From: Pseudomonadota bacterium
GTDB taxonomy: Bacteria > Pseudomonadota > Gammaproteobacteria > Burkholderiales > Thiobacillaceae
DNA: 40,678 bases
Assembly (NCBI GenBank): GCA_021826065.1
Contig: JAKADY010000027.1
Coordinates: 1 to 40,678 of the forward strand
Direction of reading: 5' to 3'
The notes beneath the pieces were generated by a model that saw only the letters and a program-made list of their open reading frames with translations, did no database searches and was not told where the DNA came from. The position numbers and the translations under genes were made by a program. How positions within the stretch are numbered: position 1 is the first letter of the stretch; the number at the start of each line of letters is the position of its first letter. Shown here one piece after another: positions 17,974-27,574 of the stretch.

Positions 17974-19446
17974 CTATTCCCTGGCCGGCTCGGGACGGCG
18001 CAGTTCGGTGGCGCGCAACACCCGCTCCCACAGCAGCCGCCCGTCGCTGTCATGGCTGCGCAGGACCAGACGGCGGTCGTCGGCCGGACCGGTCACGTCG
18101 ATGCTGCAGTAGTTGCGTTGTGTCACCAGCGTGCCCTTGACCCGCAGTGGGTTGTCCAGCTCCTTGTCCTGCGGGCTGCGCGCTGCCGAGGTCAGCGGCG
18201 AGCAGGTGAGCTCATAGAGCGGATAGAGGTCCTTCACCTCGCGCCGGATGAGCTCGGTGAAGTGGCGGTCGCCGGAGAGGAAGACGACGCCGGGGATGTT
18301 CTGCCGCCTGAGCCAGGCGAGGAAGGCCTCACGCTCGGCCGGGAAGTTGTGCCAGCCCTCGAAGGGGTGCCCATCGTTCAGGAGCTGGCTGCCGGCGGCG
18401 ATGAACTTGAAGGTGGCGCGCGACTGGATCAAGGCCTGCTTGAGCCAGTCGAGCTGCTCGGCACCGAACATCACCTTGTTTTCGCTCAGCAGCATGGGCT
18501 GGCTGCCGAAGTAGCGCCGGCCGATGAGGCGGGTGATCGGGTTCTGGCCCAGGGCCCAGTCGCGTGCCTCCTTGATCAGGTCGATCTCCTCCTTGGGCAG
18601 CTCTGTCTTGTCTGCGGCGCGATAGAAACGGTTGTCGAGCAGGAAGAAGTCGGCATCCTGGTATGAGAAGGTGGTGAAGATGCCGGGCAGTTCGTCCAGG
18701 CCCAAGCTCGGGTTGGCCCAGTAGCGCCGGAACAGGCGCAGGCTCTCGTCCTTGAACACGAAGCTGCGGTTGGCGTCGTTGGGGCCGTAATCGTGGTCGT
18801 CCCAGATCGCATAATGGGGGAGGGCGGCGAGCAGGGGCTGCAACTCCGGCAGCGACCGGGCATGGCGGTAGCGGGCGTTCATGCCCCAGGGGCTGGCATA
18901 GTCGGCCTCGCGCAGGTAGACGTTGTCACCCAGCCACAGCATCAGGCGTGGGCGCGGATTGGTCTCGGCGGCGCGGGCGATGCTTTGGAAGATGCGATAG
19001 CCGCCCCCCAGCGGCGGGCCCGGACGATCGACCGCCGGGTCGTTGATGTAGGCGCAGGAACCGAGATAGAGGGTGAAATCGACGGGCGAGCGGCGCCCCT
19101 GCCACAGGGCCTGCGTCTCGAAGGCGAGGTTGCGCTCCACGCTCAACGGCTGGCCATCGAGCTGGATCCGGTAGGCGTATTGGGTGCCGGGCTTGAGGCC
19201 CACGAGGCTCAGTCGCCCGGCGAAGTCGCTCGCTGCCTCCAGACGCAGACGCGGCCCAACGACGCGCTCGGCTGCCTGGGCGCTGGGCCAGTATTCGATC
19301 GTGACCTCGGCCGGGCCATCCGTCTGCAGCCAGATATCGGCCGTGCGGCTGGTGACATGGCCGAGCATGGGGCCGGCCGTGAGCTGGGCGGACCAGGCCG
19401 GGGGCAGCAACAGGACAAAGCATATCCAGGGCAAGAGACTGCGCAT
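17974..19446 (-). CDS. PhoD-family alkaline phosphatase/phosphodiesterase, exported
   Basis: A secreted metallophosphatase-fold protein of about 490 residues. A signal peptide (MRSLLPWICFVLLLPPAWSA) is followed by the fibronectin-like PhoD N-domain (LTAGPMLGHVTSRTADIWLQ). The metal-site motifs follow in order: LGSCAY, LWLGDNVY, AIWDDHDYGPND and LSGDRHFTEL. The twin-arginine signal of classical PhoD is absent, so Sec export is likelier. Substrate may be phosphate esters or teichoic-like diesters; this cannot be told. Start is ambiguous: ATG 19446 gives a compact signal peptide, while ATG 19485 or 19482 adds 12-13 residues. It is inserted between der and the unknown gene, on the opposite strand. 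Confidence 0.87.
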   Translation of the reverse strand: MRSLLPWICFVLLLPPAWSAQLTAGPMLGHVTSRTADIWLQTDGPAEVTIEYWPSAQAAERVVGPRLRLEAASDFAGRLSLVGLKPGTQYAYRIQLDGQPLSVERNLAFETQALWQGRRSPVDFTLYLGSCAYINDPAVDRPGPPLGGGYRIFQSIARAAETNPRPRLMLWLGDNVYLREADYASPWGMNARYRHARSLPELQPLLAALPHYAIWDDHDYGPNDANRSFVFKDESLRLFRRYWANPSLGLDELPGIFTTFSYQDADFFLLDNRFYRAADKTELPKEEIDLIKEARDWALGQNPITRLIGRRYFGSQPMLLSENKVMFGAEQLDWLKQALIQSRATFKFIAAGSQLLNDGHPFEGWHNFPAEREAFLAWLRRQNIPGVVFLSGDRHFTELIRREVKDLYPLYELTCSPLTSAARSPQDKELDNPLRVKGTLVTQRNYCSIDVTGPADDRRLVLRSHDSDGRLLWERVLRATELRRPEPARE

Positions 19447-19627
19447 GGGCAGGTGCAGACAGGCTTGTGACGACCCTTTCATCATAGCGCCCCGCGATAG
19501 GGATTAACGACGCCAATAGACCGATAAAAAGGCCCTTTTTGCCGGCAGCGCGGTCGCATGGTGCAATCGTGGCTTCTTGGGCGGCAGTGCCCCCTCCACC
19601 GAGTGCTCGATTAAGGACATGACCCCG

Positions 19628-20791
19628 ATGCAATCCGGCCCGCGCGAGATCGTGACCCCCTACCGGCCCATCCCCCTGGAAGTCCCCGAGGGAATGAAGC
19701 CCAACGAGTTCTTCAACAGCACCGAGAACCTGAACGACCTGGTGCACAACAACGGCCTGCTACAAAACCCTGAGGGCCTGCTGCTCTACCGCAAGGCCCT
19801 GGGCCACAGTAACGAGTTCGACACCTCCATCATCTACAACACCTCGCGCACCATCCTCGACCCCCTTGGGCGGCCGGTGCGCCGCACCCAGGTGCCGGAG
19901 CCGGTGAAGAACGTCTGGAACCGCATGAACCAGATCATCTTCGCTTACATGCTGGAGCAATACCCCGACCCCGAGGCCCATCTGATCCTCGCCGGCGAGG
20001 CCAGCCTGGACGCGACCTGGCCGCTGACCTCGCCTGGGGTCCCCTCCATCCGCATGCTGCACAACCACTTCATCGTCTTCGACAAGCGCGCCTTGGCCCA
20101 AGCGCCGCTTGCCGACCCGGACAACCCCAACCTCACCGACGGCGGACAGCACTCGCTGTTCCAGGCGCACATGCGCGAGGTCTACCGCGCCTTCTTCGAC
20201 GAGCTCGATCTCAAGATCCTGCGGCCCTGCCAGGCCGGATCCTGCCGCATCGCGCTCACCGGCTACCCGCAGGGCCTGCCGAGCTGGGAGGTGCAGGGCG
20301 GCGCCGAGGCGCTCAAAGAGGTGCGCTTCTGGCGCGAATACGACACCATCCTCATGGGCTTCCTCGATTTCTACCGCACCTTCTTTGGCCAGGTGTCCAC
20401 GCGCAACTCGCCCATGCCCAAGGATGTCTTCTTCCCGCAGCTGGTCGAGGAGCGGCTGCTGTTCAACAACGACTTTCTCAAGACGGCGAAGATGGTGCGC
20501 GACCGTTGCATCCGCGATGCGCGTTACGCCAACGCCATCCGCTGGCAGCCCGCCTTCAAGCAGTTGATCTATCGCAACGACCGCGGGCAGTTGATCGTCA
20601 CCATCAGCCAGAACTCGATCGGCAACGCCATCACCGAGCTGTTGGGTGTGGTGGTCCGGCGGGTGCCGGACGCCGAGGCCTACGCACGTGCGGAACCGGC
20701 GCTGCTCGCGCGGTTGCTGGAAGTGCGCCGGCGCCTGGTCGAGGCGGATCTCGGCGAAGGGATCGCCACACCGCACTGGGGCGCGGACTGA
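19628..20791 (+). CDS. Conserved-looking protein of unknown function
   Basis: I do not recognise this 387-residue protein. It lacks a signal peptide or membrane helices and is probably cytosolic. It is rich in aromatic residues and motif-like blocks: EFFNSTENLNDLVHNNGLLQ near the start, SLDATWPLTSPG followed by SIRMLHNHFIVFD, and a helical second half (REYDTILMGFLDFYRTFFGQ, NAIRWQPAFKQLIYRND). The LHNHF segment is faintly reminiscent of His-rich active sites in HIT/GalT-type nucleotidyl transferases, but that is weak. ATG 19628 is chosen because AAGGA ends 10 bases upstream; ATG 19619 has the same site only one base away. It lies between the PhoD-type gene and hfq. Codon use looks native. Confidence 0.8.
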   Translation: MQSGPREIVTPYRPIPLEVPEGMKPNEFFNSTENLNDLVHNNGLLQNPEGLLLYRKALGHSNEFDTSIIYNTSRTILDPLGRPVRRTQVPEPVKNVWNRMNQIIFAYMLEQYPDPEAHLILAGEASLDATWPLTSPGVPSIRMLHNHFIVFDKRALAQAPLADPDNPNLTDGGQHSLFQAHMREVYRAFFDELDLKILRPCQAGSCRIALTGYPQGLPSWEVQGGAEALKEVRFWREYDTILMGFLDFYRTFFGQVSTRNSPMPKDVFFPQLVEERLLFNNDFLKTAKMVRDRCIRDARYANAIRWQPAFKQLIYRNDRGQLIVTISQNSIGNAITELLGVVVRRVPDAEAYARAEPALLARLLEVRRRLVEADLGEGIATPHWGAD

Positions 20792-20852
20792 AGGGGAGGC
20801 GCACCGTTATCGCCCAACGGGAACATATCCCGGCCGGGTCACTCCAATCCAC

Positions 20853-20880
20853 CTGAAACATCGCTGAAATGCGTTAATAT
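20853..20880 (+). promoter_or_regulatory. Possible sigma-70 promoter for hfq
   Basis: CTGAAA (20853-20858) and TAATAT (20875-20880) are separated by 16 bases in a locally AT-rich patch just before hfq. Each box matches the consensus at four of six positions. A transcript would start near 20887, leaving a leader of about 25 bases with GGTGG before the ATG. Moderate support only. Confidence 0.4.
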
Positions 20881-20911
20881 TCGACTTCCAACAACAAGTT
20901 ACGGTGGCATC

Positions 20912-21154
20912 ATGAGCAAAGGGCAACAACTACAAGACCCGTTCCTGAACGCGCTCAGGCAGGAGCAGGTGCAGGTCTCCGTCTACCTGGTCAACGGGAT
21001 CAAACTCCAGGGCCACATCGACAACTTCGACCAATATGTAGTGCTGCTCAAAAACGCGGTCACCCAGATGATCTACAAGCACGCCATCTCCACCGTCGTT
21101 CCCGCACGGCCGGTCAACTACCGGACTGAGGAGGATGCCCCGCCCTCTGCGTGA
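20912..21154 (+). CDS. hfq: RNA chaperone Hfq
   Basis: An 80-residue Sm-fold hexameric RNA chaperone that mediates small RNA-mRNA pairing. The N-terminus [20 protein letters not shown], the Sm1 region [20 protein letters not shown] and the Sm2 motif YKHAIST are essentially canonical, with the proximal-face Q8 and the YKH motif intact. The C-terminal tail is short, as usual for betaproteobacteria. It begins the hfq-hflX-hflK-hflC block. Confidence 0.98.
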   Translation: MSKGQQLQDPFLNALRQEQVQVSVYLVNGIKLQGHIDNFDQYVVLLKNAVTQMIYKHAISTVVPARPVNYRTEEDAPPSA

Positions 21155-21286
21155 CGCGGACCCGTGGAGGAAGGTCTTGGCGTTCGTTTGGCGCGAGCGC
21201 CCATCGATGCCATCCCCCAGCCACTGCCGTCGGGGCCCTGCCCATGGGCAGGCCGGCGGTCTGAGACGCAACACCGACGCGTACGG

Positions 21287-22426
21287 ATGACGGACCAACC
21301 CCGGGTCGTCCTGGTCAGTCTCGACGTCGGGACGCCGGATCACGAAGAGTCCCTGGCCGAACTGGGCCTGCTCGCGCAAAGTGCCGGCCTCATGGTTGCC
21401 CAGGTTGTCACGGGTCGCAGGGGGCGACCGGATGCCGCCACTTTCGCCGGCTCGGGCAAGGTCGAGGAGATCGCCCGTGCGGTGCGCGAGTCCGGCGCCA
21501 GCCAGGTCATCTTCGACCACGACCTGTCGCCCATCCAGGAACGCAACCTGGAGCGCGCCCTACAGTGCCGGGTGCTGGACCGCACGGCGCTGATCCTGGA
21601 GATCTTCGCGCAGCGGGCACAGAGCGGTGCCGGCAAGCTCCAGGTCGAGTTGGCGCAGTTGCGCCACTATGCGACGCGCCTGGTGCGTGGCTGGACCCAC
21701 CTGGAACGTCAGCGCGGCGGCATCGGCGTGCGCGGCGGCCCGGGCGAGACCCAGCTGGAGATCGACCGCCGCCTGATCGCCGGCAAGATCAAGACCATTG
21801 AGGGCAGGCTCGCCAAGCTGGAGAAGAGCCGCGCCATCCAGCGCCGTGCCCGCCATCGCGGCGGCGTGCTGTCGGTCTCCTTGGTGGGCTATACCAACGC
21901 CGGCAAGTCCACCCTGTTCAACCGGCTCACCCACGCCGGGGTCTATGCCGCCGATCAGCTCTTCGCCACCCTGGACACCACCAGCCGCAAGCTGTGGCTA
22001 CCGGGGGCAGGGCAGGTGGTGTTGTCCGACACCGTGGGCTTCATCACCCGGCTGCCGCACAGTCTGGTGGCCGCCTTTCACGCCACGCTGGAGGAGACCG
22101 TGCATGCCGACCTCCTGCTCCATGTGGTCGACAGCGCCAACCCCAACCGCCAGCAGCAGATCGAGGCGGTCAACGGTGTCTTGGCGGAGATCGGCGCGGA
22201 ACCGGTACCGCAGATCCTGGTCATGAACAAGATCGACCTCTCCGGGGCGGCGCCGCATGTGGCGCGGGACGAGTGTGGTAACATCCACGCCGTTTATTTG
22301 AGCGCCCGGACAGGCGAGGGCATCGACCTACTCAAGCAGGCCCTGATCGAGGTCGCCCAGGCGCGACGCCCGTATCCGGTAGAACAAGCGACAGCAGCGG
22401 AAATCACGGCAGATGGCATGGAATGA
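21287..22426 (+). CDS. hflX: GTPase HflX
   Basis: A ribosome-associated GTPase involved in rescue and splitting of stalled ribosomes. The N-terminal domain includes the conserved FAGSGKVEEI and FDHDLSPIQERNLE. The linker carries RQRGGIGVRGGPGETQLE, and the G1 motif is GYTNAGKSTLFN with DTVGFI as G3. Length is 379 residues from ATG 21287, slightly short of the roughly 425 of E. coli through a reduced C-terminus. The frame is open upstream to 21164 but that part looks non-coding. Its end overlaps hflK by 14 bases. Confidence 0.95.
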   Translation: MTDQPRVVLVSLDVGTPDHEESLAELGLLAQSAGLMVAQVVTGRRGRPDAATFAGSGKVEEIARAVRESGASQVIFDHDLSPIQERNLERALQCRVLDRTALILEIFAQRAQSGAGKLQVELAQLRHYATRLVRGWTHLERQRGGIGVRGGPGETQLEIDRRLIAGKIKTIEGRLAKLEKSRAIQRRARHRGGVLSVSLVGYTNAGKSTLFNRLTHAGVYAADQLFATLDTTSRKLWLPGAGQVVLSDTVGFITRLPHSLVAAFHATLEETVHADLLLHVVDSANPNRQQQIEAVNGVLAEIGAEPVPQILVMNKIDLSGAAPHVARDECGNIHAVYLSARTGEGIDLLKQALIEVAQARRPYPVEQATAAEITADGME

Positions 22427-23621
22427 TCCCCAATGGGGCAACCGTAACGATGCGGGCCCGCCCGACCTGGACGAGTTGTGGCGGCGGTTCAATCAGCGCC
22501 TGAAAGGCATGTTCGGGCGCCGTGGCGGCGCCGGCGGCGGCGAGTCGCGCGGCGCCGGCGGTGGTGGTGGCGAGGGCTTCAAGCTGCCCGGCGGCGCCAG
22601 GGTGATCGTCGGCATCCTAGTGGCGATCTGGCTGGCCAGTGGTTTCTACATCGTCGATGCCGGCGAGCGCGGGGTGGTCCTGCGCTTTGGCAAGTATGTC
22701 GAGACCACGCAGCCGGGACCGCGCTGGCACCTGCCCTTTCCCTTCGAATCGGTCGAGGTGGTCAACGTCGAGCAGGTGCGCACCGTCGAGGTGGGTTACC
22801 GCAAGGACGTCAAGTCCAAGGTGTTGTCGGAGTCGCTGATGCTCACCGATGACGAGAACATCATCGACCTGCAGCTCTCGGTGCAGTACCTGCTCAAGGA
22901 CCCCGAGGACTATCTGTTCATGAACCGAAACCCCGACGAGGCGGCCATGCAGATCGCCGAGACCGCGATCCGCGAGGTGGTCGGCAAGAGCAAGATGGAC
23001 TTCGTCCTCTATGAGGGGCGCGCCGAGATCGCCGACCGGGTGACCAAGCTCATGCAGGAGATCCACGACCGCTATCGCACCGGCATCCTGATCAGCAAGG
23101 TGAACCTGCAGAACGCCCAGCCGCCCGAACAGGTGCAGGCCGCCTTCGACGACGCCGTCAAGGCCAGCCAGGACCGCGAGCGGCTCAAGAACGAGGGTCA
23201 GGCCTACGCCAACGACGTCATTCCCAGGGCCCGCGGCGTGGCGGCGCGACTCATGGAAGAGGCCGAGGGATATCGGCAGCGGGTGGTGGCCAATGCCGAG
23301 GGTGAGGCCGACCGCTTCAAGAAGATCCTGGTCGAGTACAGCAAGGCGCCGCAGGTCACCCGCGAACGCCTGTACCAGGAGGCCATGCAACAGGTGCTTT
23401 CCAGCACCACCAAGGTCCTGGTCGACGACAAGGGCGGGGCCAATCTGCTCATGCTGCCGTTGGACAAGCTGCTGCAGGCCGCTGGCGCCAGTGTGCCCAG
23501 TGGTGCGATGGAGCAAGCAGCGTCGATGCCCGCCGAGAGTAGCGCGCCCGCAGCGCGGAACGACAGCCTGTTCCGTTCGCGCGAGGCCTTCCGCACCCGC
23601 GAACGCGAGGAGCGCCCATGA
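22413..23621 (+). CDS. hflK: Membrane protease modulator HflK
   Basis: A stomatin/prohibitin-family (SPFH) protein that with HflC forms the cage regulating FtsH at the inner membrane. The N-terminus MAWNDPQWGNRNDAGPPDLD and a Gly-rich stretch (about 35-55) precede a membrane helix (VIVGILVAIWLASGFYIV, about 64-81) and the SPFH domain (GERGVVLRFGKY onward). A helical coiled-coil region follows from about residue 230. The 402-residue length fits. ATG 22413 lies inside the 3' end of hflX and its stop overlaps hflC, so three genes are coupled. Confidence 0.96.
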   Translation: MAWNDPQWGNRNDAGPPDLDELWRRFNQRLKGMFGRRGGAGGGESRGAGGGGGEGFKLPGGARVIVGILVAIWLASGFYIVDAGERGVVLRFGKYVETTQPGPRWHLPFPFESVEVVNVEQVRTVEVGYRKDVKSKVLSESLMLTDDENIIDLQLSVQYLLKDPEDYLFMNRNPDEAAMQIAETAIREVVGKSKMDFVLYEGRAEIADRVTKLMQEIHDRYRTGILISKVNLQNAQPPEQVQAAFDDAVKASQDRERLKNEGQAYANDVIPRARGVAARLMEEAEGYRQRVVANAEGEADRFKKILVEYSKAPQVTRERLYQEAMQQVLSSTTKVLVDDKGGANLLMLPLDKLLQAAGASVPSGAMEQAASMPAESSAPAARNDSLFRSREAFRTREREERP

Positions 23622-24493
23622 AGAACATCGGCAACATCGTCATCGTCGTCCTCGTCGCGGTCATCCTGGCCTCCCTGTCCCTGTTCACGGTGGATCAGCG
23701 TCAGGCCGCCCTGGTCTTCCAGCTCGGGGAGATCGTCAGCGTCAAGAAGGAGCCGGGGCTCTACTTCAAGATCCCGCTGCTGCAGAACGTGCGTTATTTC
23801 GACACCCGCATCCTTACCCTGGATGCCTCCACGCCGGAGCGTTTCATCACCTCCGAGAAGAAGAACGTGCTGGTCGACTACTTCGTCAAGTGGCGCATCG
23901 TCGACGTGCAGCGCTTCTACGTGAGTTTCAACGGTGACGAGGCCAGGGCCATGAACCGCCTGGCGCAGACGGTAAACGACGGCATGCGCGCCGAGTTCGG
24001 CAAACGCACGGTGCACGACGTGGTCTCCGGCGAACGCGACACCATCATGGAGGTCCTGCGCAAGAACGCCGACGTCGACGCCCGCCGTTTCGGCGTGCAG
24101 GTGACCGATGTGCGCATCAAACGGGTGGACCTGCCCACCGAGGTGAGCGAGGCCGTCTACCGCCGCATGGAGGCCGAACGCAAGCGGGTGGCCAATGAGC
24201 TGCGCTCCACGGGTGCCGCCGAGGCGGAGAAGATCCGTGCCGACGCCGACCGCCAGCGCGAGGTCATCATCGCCGAGGCCTACCGCGAGGCCCAGCGCAT
24301 CAAGGGTGAGGGCGACGCCCGGGCGGCGGCCATCTACGCCGAGGCCTTCGGCCGCAACCCCGAGTTCTACGCCTTCTACCGCAGCATGGAGTCCTATCGT
24401 TCGAGCTTCCGCAGCAAGAACGACGTGCTGGTGTTGCAGCCCAACTCGGAATTCTTCCGCTACATGCGCTCGCCGCGCCCGGCCGGCAAGTAA
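23618..24493 (+). CDS. hflC: Membrane protease modulator HflC
   Basis: The SPFH partner of HflK. A membrane helix at residues 5-24 (GNIVIVVLVAVILASLSLFT) is followed by the SPFH domain (VDQRQAALVFQLGEI) and a charged helical tail with the HflC-specific EAFGRNPEFYAFYRSMESYR. Length is 291 residues, typical. The ATG overlaps the hflK stop by four bases. It is followed after 15 bases by the DUF2065 gene. Confidence 0.96.
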   Translation: MKNIGNIVIVVLVAVILASLSLFTVDQRQAALVFQLGEIVSVKKEPGLYFKIPLLQNVRYFDTRILTLDASTPERFITSEKKNVLVDYFVKWRIVDVQRFYVSFNGDEARAMNRLAQTVNDGMRAEFGKRTVHDVVSGERDTIMEVLRKNADVDARRFGVQVTDVRIKRVDLPTEVSEAVYRRMEAERKRVANELRSTGAAEAEKIRADADRQREVIIAEAYREAQRIKGEGDARAAAIYAEAFGRNPEFYAFYRSMESYRSSFRSKNDVLVLQPNSEFFRYMRSPRPAGK

Positions 24494-24508
24494 TCCCCGC
24501 CGAGCGAC

Positions 24509-24700
24509 GTGGGTCTGGGTGAACTCCTCTTGCCGGCCTTTGCCCTGATGCTAATCCTGGAGGGGCTGCTCCCCTTCGTGTCGCCGGCGACCTGGCGGGA
24601 GGCCTTTGCCCGTATGATCCGGCTCAAGGACGGTCAGATCCGTTTCATCGGCCTCGTCTCGATGCTGATCGGTCTCTTGCTGCTCGTGCTGACGCAATGA
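24509..24700 (+). CDS. DUF2065 family small membrane protein
   Basis: A 63-residue protein with two hydrophobic helices (ELLLPAFALMLILEGLLPFV and RFIGLVSMLIGLLLLVL) joined by a basic/polar loop, SPATWREAFARMIRLKDGQI. This pattern and the location between hflC and hisZ match the DUF2065 (YjeT-like) family, whose function is not known; linkage to HflKC suggests a role at the membrane. Start is GTG 24509. Its TGA overlaps the hisZ ATG (ATGA). Confidence 0.88.
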   Translation: MGLGELLLPAFALMLILEGLLPFVSPATWREAFARMIRLKDGQIRFIGLVSMLIGLLLLVLTQ

Positions 24701-25851
24701 ACCACGCCTGGTTGCTGCCCGAATACATCGAGGACATCCTGCCGCCATACGCGCAGCAGGTCGAGGCGCTGCGTCGACGCCTGTTGGATCTTTTCGCCGG
24801 CTGGGGCTATGAGCTGGTCTGCCCACCCCTGATTGAGTATCTCGATTCCTTGCTGACCGGCAAGGCCCAGGATCTGGACCTCAAGACCTTCAAGGTCGTG
24901 GATGTCTTGTCCGGGCGACTGCTGGGCGTGCGGGCGGACATCACGCCGCAGGTGGCGCGTATCGATGCCCACCTGCTGAACCGTAAGGGCCCGAGCCGGC
25001 TATGCTATGCCGGCGCCGTGCTGCACACCCGACCGGCGGCGCTCACCCACTCCCGGGAGCTGCTCCAGGTCGGCGCCGAGCTGTTCGGTCACCCCGGTGT
25101 CGAGGCCGACCGCGAGGTGCTCGAACTCCTGCTCGCCGCCCTGCGCGAGACCGGCCTGGGCGACATCCGGGTGAGCCTGGGCCATGTCGGCATCTTCGAC
25201 GCGCTGGCTACCGTGGCCGGGGTTGCAGAGGCGGACCGGCAGGCGTTGTTCCAGGCCCTGCAGGCCAAGGACATGCCGGCGCTGCAGGGGCTTGGCCGCT
25301 GCCTGACGCCCGATGTCGCCAATGCGCTGATGCGCCTGCCGGAGCTTTACGGTGACGCTGGGGTTTTGGCGACCGCCCGTCGCGTGCTGCCTGACCTGCC
25401 CGACATCGCCCGCGCCCTGGACGAGCTGACCGAGCTGGCCACGCTCGAGGCCGGCATAGAGCTCTTGGTGGATCTGGCCGATCTGCGCGGCTATGGATAT
25501 CACAATGGCGCGATGTTCGCCGCCTACGCCGGCGGGCAGGCGCAGGCGATCGCGCTCGGGGGGCGCTACGACGGTGCCGGCGCGCTGTTCGGGCGTGCGC
25601 GACCGGCAACGGGCTTCAGCCTCGACCTGCGGCGGGTGGTGGGCAGCCTGCCGGTGCCGACACAGCCGCGCGGCATCCTCGCCCCCCACTCGGCCGACGC
25701 CGGTCTCAGGCGTCGGATCGACACACTGCGCGCGGCGGGCGAATGCGTGGTGGTGGAGCTACCCGGGCAGGAGACCCATCGCGCCGAATCGGGCTGTGAT
25801 CGTATGCTGGTCCTCGAGTCGGGCGAATGGCAGATCCGGCCGCTCGTCTGA
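24697..25851 (+). CDS. hisZ: ATP phosphoribosyltransferase regulatory subunit
   Basis: A histidyl-tRNA synthetase paralogue that activates the short form of HisG in histidine synthesis. Class II synthetase-like motifs are seen (LLPEYIEDILPPYAQQVEAL, VRADITPQVARIDAH, RELLQVGAELFG) and the late GGRYDGAGALFG. The anticodon-binding domain of true HisRS is missing, as expected for HisZ at 384 residues. The presence of hisZ predicts a short-form HisG elsewhere in the genome. It is coupled to the DUF2065 gene upstream; purA follows 39 bases later. Confidence 0.94.
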   Translation: MNHAWLLPEYIEDILPPYAQQVEALRRRLLDLFAGWGYELVCPPLIEYLDSLLTGKAQDLDLKTFKVVDVLSGRLLGVRADITPQVARIDAHLLNRKGPSRLCYAGAVLHTRPAALTHSRELLQVGAELFGHPGVEADREVLELLLAALRETGLGDIRVSLGHVGIFDALATVAGVAEADRQALFQALQAKDMPALQGLGRCLTPDVANALMRLPELYGDAGVLATARRVLPDLPDIARALDELTELATLEAGIELLVDLADLRGYGYHNGAMFAAYAGGQAQAIALGGRYDGAGALFGRARPATGFSLDLRRVVGSLPVPTQPRGILAPHSADAGLRRRIDTLRAAGECVVVELPGQETHRAESGCDRMLVLESGEWQIRPLV

Positions 25852-27180
<1,329 letters not shown>

Positions 27181-27194
27181 CCGGTGGACGCAGG

Positions 27195-27218
27195 GTAGGA
27201 GCGGCGACAGCCGCGACC
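27195..27218 (+). repeat. REP-like palindrome, copy 1
   Basis: A GTAGGAGC head followed by a short hairpin, GCGGC (27201-27205) with GCCGC (27210-27214), and a CGACC tail. This is the layout of REP sequences widespread in Pseudomonas, Xanthomonas and other proteobacteria, normally mobilised by a REP-associated tyrosine transposase (RAYT) encoded elsewhere. It starts 15 bases after the purA stop. Confidence 0.75.
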
Positions 27219-27237
27219 AAGACACCAGGGAAATAAT

Positions 27238-27474
27238 CCTAAAAACCGCAGTTGACCGCTCTCATGGTTTCGTAACAGATTGCTGATGTAAGAGATTTTT
27301 GCCTCCGGTCATCCTCTCCCAGAGGGTGAACACGCTACCCGCCTGCCTTCGGTCTTGTACGCTCGTCTGGCTGCGTTGCTCCTCCTTGCAGGCAGCCCAC
27401 CCTGCGGCGTCGTCGCGCCTTGCCAGCCGGGCGTACAAGCCCGCTTTCGGACGCGTTCAACTGCGGTTTTTAGG
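27238..27474. mobile_element. MITE-like element with 18-bp perfect terminal inverted repeats
   Basis: The ends, 27238-27255 (starting CCTAAAAACCGC) and 27457-27474 (ending GCGGTTTTTAGG), are perfect 18-bp inverted repeats. Inside, a second inverted pair, 27354-27370 with 27423-27439, matches at 15 of 17 positions and begins CTTGTACGC. The 237-bp interior has no credible reading frame. Nested dyads without a gene are typical of small non-autonomous elements; no clear target-site duplication is seen at the immediate edges. It lies between two REP-like copies. Confidence 0.65.
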
Positions 27475-27506
27475 TTGAAGCGATGAATGTGATGTAGGCG
27501 CAACGG

Positions 27507-27530
27507 GTAGGAGCGACGAAAGTCGCGACC
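27507..27530 (+). repeat. REP-like palindrome, copy 2
   Basis: Same orientation and layout as copy 1: GTAGGAGC head, hairpin GCGAC (27513-27517) with GTCGC (27522-27526) around GAAA, then a GACC tail. The stem bases differ from copy 1 but co-vary so pairing is kept, which supports selection or mobility acting on the fold. Confidence 0.75.
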
Positions 27531-27550
27531 CAACAACGCCCACAACCAAA

Positions 27551-27574
27551 GGTCGCGGCTTTCGCCGCTCCTAC
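27551..27574 (-). repeat. REP-like palindrome, copy 3 (inverted), reaching into the glgA stop
   Basis: Inverted relative to copy 2 and 20 bases away, making a head-out pair of the kind called BIME. On the minus strand it reads GTAGGAGC, hairpin GCGGC/GCCGC with GAAA loop, then GACC. Its first bases GTAG contain the TAG stop of glgA (27573-27571). Confidence 0.75.

Noticed and set aside
19526-19540. AAAAAGGCCCTTTTT dyad between the PhoD-type gene and the unknown gene as a terminator
   Set aside because: The gap between arms is one base, too tight for a hairpin, and both flanking genes diverge from it; at most an operator.
27309-27545. Small minus-strand reading frame in the repeat region after purA
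   Set aside because: It spans terminal repeats and REP palindromes and has no ribosome binding site or recognisable motif.
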